NCBI GenBank assembly: GCA_902634135.1
Contig: CACPJB010000001.1
Span: forward strand, 164,106-198,370
Length of the DNA stretch: 34,265 bases
Reading direction: 5' to 3'
DNA from: an uncultured Marinoscillum sp.
GTDB taxonomy: Bacteria > Bacteroidota > Bacteroidia > Cytophagales > MED-G16
Numbering within the stretch: the stretch's first letter is position 1; every line of letters starts with the position of its first letter. Positions 27,177 through 34,265 of the stretch are shown here, one piece after another. Under the pieces are notes generated by a model. It saw only the letters and a list, made by a program, of their open reading frames with translations, was not told the origin of the DNA and did no database searches. Made by a program: the position numbers and the translations under genes.

Positions 27177-27238
27177 AAGATGTTAAAATGACTTTTATGA
27201 GCAAAGTAAAAGATTTATTTTAGTAAAGAAGAAATTGT

Positions 27239-28633
27239 ATGAAAAGATATTTGCTCTTTTTTTTTATTATAATCTCCAATGACATTCTCTGTCAAAAGAT
27301 AAAAAGTCAAAAGGGTTTATCATTAAATATCGTAAAAAAAATAGATTTTTCGTCAGTTTTCAATTCTACTGATAATCAAATAGGAGATTATATTATTAAA
27401 AGTTTAGAAAATAAAGGAATAGCAGTTTCAGATGATGAAAGATATTTTATTTCTGTTTCTTTTGGTTGGAAATATAAAAGATCTACAGAATTAGAAATTG
27501 ATAATTTTAAAGGTTTTATTATTGATAAAAAAAATGGAGAAAAAGTTGTAGCAGAATTTTCTTTATCTAAAATTAAAAATCTTAAGCAATCCATTAATCT
27601 TCTTGTTGATAATCTTCTACATAAAAATAATTTAGTAGGTGAAGATGGAAAATTTATTGATATTCAAGACCATTTTATGAAGATGAATATGAAGATGTGG
27701 GATTCTTCCAGGCCAGATTCTCATGCTCCATCAGGCGTAGATGCAGATCATGTCCATACTAAAGGTGGAATAATGATAGGATATAAATTTATTTCATCTC
27801 AAGGTAAAGGAAGCTATAATGATGATACTAGATACGATAGAAACAAAATATTTTCATATTACATGAGAAATGTCATTTCTCAAAAAATTGATAAACATTC
27901 TCTTGAGATAATGTATGGCATTTCAAATTTTCTTACCCTATATTCAAATCTAAGTTTTTTTAAAAAAGAAACTTCATATGAATCTCTTGAAAATGAATTA
28001 AGTAATTTATTTACATCAGGATTTGGAGATATAGATGTTCAATCCTTATACAGTATAATAAGTAAAAAGAATATAAAGCTACATTCAAATTTTGGCTTTA
28101 TTATTCCATCAGGTAGTATTGAAAAGAAAAATAAATTAAATATGATGCCATACTCAATGCAAATTGGATCTGGTCATATGTCTATTCTATCAGGCTTTAC
28201 ATCTTTATTTCAATTGAAAAAAATTTCAGGTGGATTTCAACCAATCTATTCATTTAGAGTTGGAAAAAACTCTAGGGGTTATGCTCAAGGTAATTTATTG
28301 GATATTAATTATTGGGTAGCATTGAAGCTTACCAACTCACTTAGTTTAAGTATAAGACAGAATTATATTAATCTTAAAAAAATTTCAGGTGCAGATAGTG
28401 ACCTTAATAAAAGTTTAATGATTATAAATAACAATAATAATTCAGGAAATGTATTACTAAACTCATCTTTAGGATTAAATCTAGCAATTAAGAAAGGAGT
28501 GTTTAGAAATACAAGAATTTCTTTAGAGTATTCTGTACCAAGTTATATGAGTTATAATGGTCTGCAAGTTGGAAGTTTTAATGACTTTATTTTAAATTTA
28601 CAGTATAGTCCTAACGGACATAAAAATCATTAA
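27239..28633 (+). CDS. Secreted outer-membrane beta-barrel (transporter-like) protein with HAPxGVDADHxHxKG motif
   Basis: Signal peptide. Central DSHAPSGVDADHVHTKGGIMIGYKFISSQGKG resembles 'APxGVMGDHxHxKGEWMxSYRxM' proteins found near metal-related genes. C-terminal amphipathic beta-barrel-like strands. The N-terminal ~130 aa is a separate domain I cannot assign. Confidence 0.65.
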   Translation: MKRYLLFFFIIISNDILCQKIKSQKGLSLNIVKKIDFSSVFNSTDNQIGDYIIKSLENKGIAVSDDERYFISVSFGWKYKRSTELEIDNFKGFIIDKKNGEKVVAEFSLSKIKNLKQSINLLVDNLLHKNNLVGEDGKFIDIQDHFMKMNMKMWDSSRPDSHAPSGVDADHVHTKGGIMIGYKFISSQGKGSYNDDTRYDRNKIFSYYMRNVISQKIDKHSLEIMYGISNFLTLYSNLSFFKKETSYESLENELSNLFTSGFGDIDVQSLYSIISKKNIKLHSNFGFIIPSGSIEKKNKLNMMPYSMQIGSGHMSILSGFTSLFQLKKISGGFQPIYSFRVGKNSRGYAQGNLLDINYWVALKLTNSLSLSIRQNYINLKKISGADSDLNKSLMIINNNNNSGNVLLNSSLGLNLAIKKGVFRNTRISLEYSVPSYMSYNGLQVGSFNDFILNLQYSPNGHKNH

Positions 28634-28635
28634 TA

Positions 28636-29064
28636 ATGAGATATATTTTTTTACTTTTTTTATTCATTTCATGTTCAACAGACAACTCGCTTCATGAATC
28701 AAATATGGAATTAGTCGAGGATATTATTTTTAAACATGATCAACTTATGATAGAAATGAAAAACATTAAAAAAATTAAAAATACTTTAAGTGAATTAGAT
28801 GAAAATTTTGATGTTGAAGATGCTATGAAGAATTTAGATGATGCACATAAATCGATGATGAATTTTATGAAAGAATTTAGTGATGAATTTTCTTTTGATA
28901 AGTATCCAATGAATAAAAAAACTTATCAGAATTTAGATAAGATTGATATAAAATCTGTAAATGATAGATTGAATGAATTTTCTAAATATATTAATGATGT
29001 TTCTGAGAAATTTTCATCAAGTATAAGTCAGGGAAATAAGATATTAGATGTTACTTCTAAGTGA
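28636..29064 (+). CDS. Small helical lipoprotein of unknown function
   Basis: MRYIFLLFLFISCSTDNS (SPII lipobox) then a Lys/Glu-rich helical region. Starts 2 bp after the upstream stop, so probably co-transcribed. Confidence 0.7.
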   Translation: MRYIFLLFLFISCSTDNSLHESNMELVEDIIFKHDQLMIEMKNIKKIKNTLSELDENFDVEDAMKNLDDAHKSMMNFMKEFSDEFSFDKYPMNKKTYQNLDKIDIKSVNDRLNEFSKYINDVSEKFSSSISQGNKILDVTSK

Positions 29065-30513
29065 ATCAAGTTCTGAAAAAGAATAATTTAAAATGCCTGA
29101 TTCACATTCGTTAAAATTGAAATGCCACCATTCAAATTCATAGACTGAAAACTTATTTTTTTTCATAATTGATATTAACATATCTCTTACATCCCTTTGT
29201 TTTTTTGTTCCTCCTGTATAGCTTGGATATGCTTTTTCTGTAAATTCATCATATCCTGAAATCATTTCAAAAACTTCTCCACTTTTTATCTCATATAAAC
29301 CTATATCTATAGCACATCCTTTGTTATGTACCGACCCGTTTGAAGGATCTGCTACAAAATGTTTTAAGTCATCAGGTGTTCCTTCCCAAAACATTTTTGT
29401 AATAAACCATGGTCTATACGCATCATAAATTACTATTCCATATCCTTTATTTTTTAATTCTTTATTTGCTTTAATAAGATATGATGCTGCGTCTTTGTTA
29501 AGAAAAGCTCTTGGTTCTTGATAAAAAATAGATCTCATAAAATTATTATTAGAAGCATATCTTATATCTAACCTAAAATCATTGTTTAGTTTTTCAAGAT
29601 CAACTAAATTTTTAAAAGAATTAGTGCTATCAAGTTTAGGAGGAGTTGAATTTATAGCAATTTCTCTGATCTCACTTATTGTTTTAGTTGGATTAATATA
29701 GAAAGTTTTTTCTTTGTCATTGCAACCAAAAAAAATTCCAATTGATCCAACAAGTAAACAGTAGAAAGAAAAATAGATAAGCTTACTTTCTTTGACGATT
29801 TTTAGCATAAGCTTACAAGCTAAAATACCACTAAATAGAGCTGATATAAATCCTATTAAATACGGAAATGATATTATGTTTTGATAAATAATATCTGAGT
29901 TTGATAACCCATTAATAATTTTTAAAATTAAGATTCCAAAAATAGGAACTAATACCATCAAAAATGAAAATTTTGTTGCTTCTTCCTTGTTAATTTTTAG
30001 TAGTAATGCTACTGATATTGTTGCACCTGATCTTGAAATACCAGGAAAAATTGCAAGAGCTTGAGCAAGACCTATTATAATAGCATGTAAATAACTTATA
30101 TTATTTTTATTATTTTCTTTACTGAAATAGGTAAAAAAAAGAAGTAATGAAGTTATGATAAGCATACTTCCAACAAGAAAAATATTTCCATTAAAAAGTG
30201 ACTCTACTTCATTTTCATATAATAATCCAACTATGCCAATTGGAATACTTGATATTAATATTTTAATTACCAGGCTTAAATATTTCTTCTCACCAATAAA
30301 AAATCCTTTTATAATTTTTAGAATATCATACTTAAAAACATAAATTATACTAATAGCAGTAGCTATATGAACTAGAATAGTGAAGGAAAGATTATCTTTT
30401 TGATTGGTGTTTAAAATAAAAGATGCCAGTTCTAAATGGCCACTACTACTGATTGGAAGAAATTCAGTTAAACCTTGAATTATTCCTAGTATAAGAGCTT
30501 CATGCCATTCCAT
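29044..30513 (-). CDS. Fusion protein: UppP/BacA undecaprenyl-diphosphatase (aa 1-~263) + VanX-type M15D D-Ala-D-Ala dipeptidase (aa ~264-489)
   Basis: UppP part: GIIQGLTEFLPISSSGHL, FPGISRSGATISVALLLKINKEEATKFSFLM. VanX part: IVIYDAYRPW, SVHNKGCAIDIGLY (SxHxxGxAxD zinc motif), FEWWHFNF (ExWH). Single open frame with no stop. Confidence 0.92.
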   Translation of the reverse strand: MEWHEALILGIIQGLTEFLPISSSGHLELASFILNTNQKDNLSFTILVHIATAISIIYVFKYDILKIIKGFFIGEKKYLSLVIKILISSIPIGIVGLLYENEVESLFNGNIFLVGSMLIITSLLLFFTYFSKENNKNNISYLHAIIIGLAQALAIFPGISRSGATISVALLLKINKEEATKFSFLMVLVPIFGILILKIINGLSNSDIIYQNIISFPYLIGFISALFSGILACKLMLKIVKESKLIYFSFYCLLVGSIGIFFGCNDKEKTFYINPTKTISEIREIAINSTPPKLDSTNSFKNLVDLEKLNNDFRLDIRYASNNNFMRSIFYQEPRAFLNKDAASYLIKANKELKNKGYGIVIYDAYRPWFITKMFWEGTPDDLKHFVADPSNGSVHNKGCAIDIGLYEIKSGEVFEMISGYDEFTEKAYPSYTGGTKKQRDVRDMLISIMKKNKFSVYEFEWWHFNFNECESGILNYSFSELDSLRSNI

Positions 30514-30516
30514 TTT

Positions 30517-30723
30517 CTATTTCCCTTTATAAAAAATGGCAAAAAATTGAAATATAAAACCAAAGAGCACAATTATAGGTCCCAATGTTAATCCTAAAAA
30601 TCCATATCCGTACTCTTCATTATCAAGGGTCATAATAAAGAAACCCATAAAAATTATTATTATACCTATAATCATAAGTTTGTAATTACTTTTATTAAAA
30701 GGTAGATTAGATTTATTTTTCAT
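30517..30723 (-). CDS. DUF3098 small membrane protein
   Basis: FNKSNYKLMIIGIIIIFMGFFIMTLDNEEYGYGFLGLTLGPIIVLFGFIFQFFAIFYK, next to ftsX as usual in Bacteroidota. Confidence 0.88.
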   Translation of the reverse strand: MKNKSNLPFNKSNYKLMIIGIIIIFMGFFIMTLDNEEYGYGFLGLTLGPIIVLFGFIFQFFAIFYKGK

Positions 30724-31619
30724 TACTTATATAAGTCATCTAAGGAAGAGTTCAAATACTTATTTACAGATGTGTAAGTACTTATCATAACAATTAGTAC
30801 ACCAGCTATTATTAATGAGATAAATATAATACTTAATTTTTCAAAGCCTATAATCATATTAGTTTCATTTATTTTTTCATTAATTAAAATTACTATAGAA
30901 TATAAGATTCCTGATGCTAATACTCCAGATATAAATCCATAAGCTATCCCCCTTATTATAAATGGTTTTAAAATATAGTTTGCAGTTGCACCAACAAGCT
31001 GCATACTTCTGATTAAAAATCTTTGTGAGAAAAGTGCTATTCTTAGTGTATTATTAATTAGAATAACTGAAATGATAAATAATATGAAAAATATTCCAAC
31101 AAACACTAAACTTATATTTCTCACATTTGAATTAATATCATTAATCATCTCTTTTGAATAATCTACTTCATAAACTCCGGGAATTTTAAGTATATCACTT
31201 TCAATATTTGAGAGCTTTTCTTTCTCAAAAAAATCAGAATTTATTTTTAGAATTATAAGATCTCTTAAAGGATTATTTCCTAAAAAACTTACAAAATCTT
31301 CTCCAATTTCTTTTGAAAATTCTTTTGCAGCATCTGAACTTGATATATAGGTTAAAGTGGACTCATCTTTTTTTAGAACATAATTTTTTGTAAATAAGGT
31401 CCTTTTAATTTGATCAACTTGATTTAAAGATATTTCTTTATTTAAAAAAATGTTTATTTCTGTATTTTCTTGAATTATTTTCTTCACTTCAATAGAGGAA
31501 AGTAAAAAGAAACTAAATATGCCCAAAAGTAGAAGAGAAAGAGAAACACTAAATATTACACTTAAAAAAGGGAAATTCCCAAATGTTTTTTTTGCAATTT
31601 TCTTTCTCTTCTTATACAT
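30723..31619 (-). CDS. ftsX: Cell division protein FtsX (ABC permease)
   Basis: Start moved to MYKKRKKIAKKTFGNFPFLSV (ATG at 31619). EVKKIIQENTEINIFLNKEIS, PLRDLIILKINSDFF, four TM helices, RSMQLVGATANYILKPFIIRGIAYG. Confidence 0.92.
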   Translation of the reverse strand: MYKKRKKIAKKTFGNFPFLSVIFSVSLSLLLLGIFSFFLLSSIEVKKIIQENTEINIFLNKEISLNQVDQIKRTLFTKNYVLKKDESTLTYISSSDAAKEFSKEIGEDFVSFLGNNPLRDLIILKINSDFFEKEKLSNIESDILKIPGVYEVDYSKEMINDINSNVRNISLVFVGIFFILFIISVILINNTLRIALFSQRFLIRSMQLVGATANYILKPFIIRGIAYGFISGVLASGILYSIVILINEKINETNMIIGFEKLSIIFISLIIAGVLIVMISTYTSVNKYLNSSLDDLYK

Positions 31620-31626
31620 GATACAG

Positions 31627-33750
31627 TTATACCAATAGAGGAGCAATAACTAAAGCAACTACTGATATTAGTTTAAGTAATATATTTAGTGAAGGACCAG
31701 ATGTATCTTTAAATGGATCGCCAACTGTATCACCTACGACTGCAGCCTTATGTGCTTCTGTTCCCTTATTTCCAGCTTCTTCGATCATTTTTTTAGCATT
31801 ATCCCAAGCTCCACCAGCATTAGATTGAAAAATAGCCATTAGAACTCCTGAAGATGTAACTCCAGCTAATAAACCACCTAACATCTCAGCACCCCCACCG
31901 AATCCAATTGCTACAGGTACTAGTATAGCCATTAGACCTGGCAATATCATTTCTCTTAGAGCAGCTTGAGTTGATATTTCAACACATTTGCTATACTCTG
32001 CAACACCGTCTGCTTCATTGAAAATTTTCATATCAGCTTTTGTGGCTTTTGAAAGATCTGAGTCATATTTTCTCATAACCTTTAAAGCTGCCTTTAATTT
32101 TGGGAGTTCATTGAATTGTCTTCTTACTTCTTCAATCATACTCATTGCTGCTTTACCAACTGCATTCATAGACAATGCAGAGAACACAAAAGGAAGCATC
32201 GCTCCTATAAGTAATCCAGTCATAACTACAGGGTTTGATATATCAATTGATGTTATTTGAGCAGTTTGCATAAATGCTGCAAATAGAGCTAAAGCCGTTA
32301 GAGCTGCAGATGCAATAGCAAAACCTTTTCCGATCGCTGCAGTTGTATTTCCGACAGCATCAAGTTTGTCAGTTCTTTCTCTTACCTTAGGTGGAAGCTC
32401 AGCCATTTCTGCTATACCACCAGCATTATCTGATATTGGCCCATATGCATCAACAGCAAGTTGAATTCCAGTATTAGCTAACATCCCTACTGCAGCAATA
32501 GCAATACCATAAAGACCAGCATAACTAAATGAAATTAGAATTGCAGCGCATATTAGTAATATTGGAATTGCAGTTGACATCATACCAACTCCAAGACCAG
32601 ATATAATTGTAGTTGCAGCACCAGTGTCTGACTGTTTAACTATTGATTTTACAGGACTTTTGCCAGTTGCAGTATAGTATTCTGTAATTTTTCCAACACC
32701 TAGTCCAGCTAAAAGTCCAGCTAAAGTAGCATAGAAAACACCTATTGATGTATATTCTATTCCATTAAAAACCCATGTTTCTGGTAAAAAGAAATTGATC
32801 AAATAGAAAGTAGCAGCTATCATTAAACCAGCGGAAACAAATTCACCAGTATTTAAAGCTTTATGAGGGCTTCCACCTTCTTTTACTCTTACAAAAAAAG
32901 TTCCAATTATTGACATGATAATTCCTGTTGAGGCAATGAACAATGGTAGTAAAATTGCATTAGTTTCATTTCCAGAAAATTCTTGTAAACCAACAAATGC
33001 AGCTCCTAAAACCATGGCTCCAATTATAGAACCAACAAATGATTCAAAAAGATCTGCTCCCATACCTGCAACATCACCTACATTATCACCTACATTATCT
33101 GCAATTGTTGCTGGATTTAGAGGATGATCTTCTGGGATTCCTGCTTCAACTTTACCAACTAGGTCAGCACCAACATCTGCTGCCTTTGTATATATTCCTC
33201 CACCGACTCTAGCAAATAGTGCTATAGAAGAAGCACCTAATGAAAATCCAGAGATTACCTTAATTACAGTATCAAGTTCTTTAAACATATTTTGATAAAT
33301 TAGAAAAAGAGATCCTAGTCCAAGAACACCAAGTCCTACAACACCAAGTCCCATTACTGCACCACCTGAAAAAGCAATTTCTAGTGCTTTCCCAAGAGAA
33401 TGTTGAGCTGCATTAGTAGTTCTAACGTTTGCTTTAGTTGCTACTTTCATTCCTATAAATCCAGCTAATCCTGAACATAAAGCTCCAACAACAAAAGAAA
33501 CTCCAACTAGGTAACTAGTTCCTTCACTAATTCCCTTAAAGCCAAGAAGAATTGCTGTTCCAATTACAAAAATTGATAATATTTTATATTCAGCTCTTAA
33601 AAATGCCATCGCACCATCAGAGATGTTTTTAGCAATTCTTTCCATTTTTTCAGAGCCAACTTCTTTAGATGCAACCCAATTATTTTTAAAATATACAAAT
33701 AAGAGTGCTAAGATACCCGCACCAGGTATGAAATATAGTATGTTGTCCAT
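31627..33750 (-). CDS. hppA: Membrane-bound ion-translocating pyrophosphatase
   Basis: [121 protein letters not shown]. Confidence 0.98.
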   Translation of the reverse strand: MDNILYFIPGAGILALLFVYFKNNWVASKEVGSEKMERIAKNISDGAMAFLRAEYKILSIFVIGTAILLGFKGISEGTSYLVGVSFVVGALCSGLAGFIGMKVATKANVRTTNAAQHSLGKALEIAFSGGAVMGLGVVGLGVLGLGSLFLIYQNMFKELDTVIKVISGFSLGASSIALFARVGGGIYTKAADVGADLVGKVEAGIPEDHPLNPATIADNVGDNVGDVAGMGADLFESFVGSIIGAMVLGAAFVGLQEFSGNETNAILLPLFIASTGIIMSIIGTFFVRVKEGGSPHKALNTGEFVSAGLMIAATFYLINFFLPETWVFNGIEYTSIGVFYATLAGLLAGLGVGKITEYYTATGKSPVKSIVKQSDTGAATTIISGLGVGMMSTAIPILLICAAILISFSYAGLYGIAIAAVGMLANTGIQLAVDAYGPISDNAGGIAEMAELPPKVRERTDKLDAVGNTTAAIGKGFAIASAALTALALFAAFMQTAQITSIDISNPVVMTGLLIGAMLPFVFSALSMNAVGKAAMSMIEEVRRQFNELPKLKAALKVMRKYDSDLSKATKADMKIFNEADGVAEYSKCVEISTQAALREMILPGLMAILVPVAIGFGGGAEMLGGLLAGVTSSGVLMAIFQSNAGGAWDNAKKMIEEAGNKGTEAHKAAVVGDTVGDPFKDTSGPSLNILLKLISVVALVIAPLLV

Positions 33751-33773
33751 AGTTGTTAATTTAATTTTTACCG

Positions 33774-33802
33774 CAAATATAGTATCTAATATTTAGCTAC
33801 AA
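33774..33802 (-). promoter_or_regulatory. Candidate Bacteroidota promoter for hppA
   Basis: Minus strand: TTG (33802-33800), 18 bp, TATATTTG (33781-33774, TAnnTTTG match), 23 bp upstream of the hppA ATG. It overlaps the 3' end of the bacilliredoxin gene. Confidence 0.6.
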
Positions 33803-34212
33803 TATTCTTCGTATATGTTTTTAAGGTGATCAGAAATCATTGATGCATCTCTTCCTTCAATATGATGTCTTTCAACAAAATGTATAAGTTCTCCATTATC
33901 AAATAAAGCTATAGCAGGTGAGCTTGGTGGATAAGGAAGACACATCTCTCTGATTTTATTGACAGCATCAAAATCTACTCCTGCAAAAACAGTATATAGC
34001 TTATCAGGTTTTTTGTCAGATATTGTTAAAGAATGTTTAACTCCTGGTCTTGCAGCTCCAGCCGCACACCCACAAACAGAGTTTATTAATACAAGGCACT
34101 TTCCTGATTTATCATTAAGTTCAGAAACAACTGTTTCTGCATCTTTAAGTTCTGTAAAACCTACTGATGTTAACTCTTCAATCATAGGTTTTGTTAATTC
34201 ATCTGGATACAT
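33793..34212 (-). CDS. BrxA/BrxB family bacilliredoxin
   Basis: MYPDELTKPMIEELTSVGFTELKDAETV, LINSVCGCAAGAARPGVKHSL (CGC active site), PYPPSSPAIALFDNGELIHFVERHHIEGRDA. Confidence 0.95.
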   Translation of the reverse strand: MYPDELTKPMIEELTSVGFTELKDAETVVSELNDKSGKCLVLINSVCGCAAGAARPGVKHSLTISDKKPDKLYTVFAGVDFDAVNKIREMCLPYPPSSPAIALFDNGELIHFVERHHIEGRDASMISDHLKNIYEEYCS

Positions 34213-34265
34213 AATAAAAATTTATTTATTTAAAAATTACATAAAACCTAACTCAAGTTTAGCCT

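Noticed and set aside
29044-30513. Assembly artefact joining two genes
   Set aside because: Not fully excluded, but the frame is continuous through a plausible full-length UppP and an intact dipeptidase, and UppP is not truncated. Kept as a finding with read-level verification requested.
31988-32260. Antisense ORFs inside hppA (also 32915-33127)
   Set aside because: Shadow ORFs caused by codon bias in the conserved hppA gene; no independent evidence.
34237-34265. Possible 3' end of another minus-strand CDS (…AKLELGFM-stop)
   Set aside because: Only 8 codons are inside the window, too little to support a gene call.

Overview
This AT-rich window looks like the chromosome of a Bacteroidota, probably a marine Flavobacteriales-type organism. 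That is inferred from GldC, a T9SS-type C-terminal tail, DUF3098, TonB/CarboxypepD_reg architecture and TAnnTTTG promoter boxes. Most of it is ordinary core and accessory genome: a truncated sulfatase, a secreted GH13 protein, a PKD lipoprotein, two S9 peptidases around a tRNA-Pro(TGG), a umuDC operon, a compact four-gene operon (steroid-5-alpha-reductase-like, SDR, YceI, DUF5777-like), OsmC, valS, a Tat-signal class-V aminotransferase, a TonB receptor with an SGNH lipoprotein, gldC-ribF-truB, a metal-type outer-membrane barrel with a lipoprotein, DUF3098-ftsX, hppA and a bacilliredoxin. The most unusual item is one uninterrupted 489-aa ORF (29044-30513, -). It joins a complete UppP/BacA undecaprenyl-pyrophosphate phosphatase to a VanX-type (M15D) D-Ala-D-Ala dipeptidase. 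The last UppP transmembrane helix also reads as a lipoprotein signal peptide with an in-frame internal ATG. Other leads are a tandem palindromic operator-like repeat upstream of umuDC, the reductase/SDR/YceI operon, and two PLP-dependent aminotransferases with Tat signals. No CRISPR array, transposase, phage module or recognisable defence system was seen.
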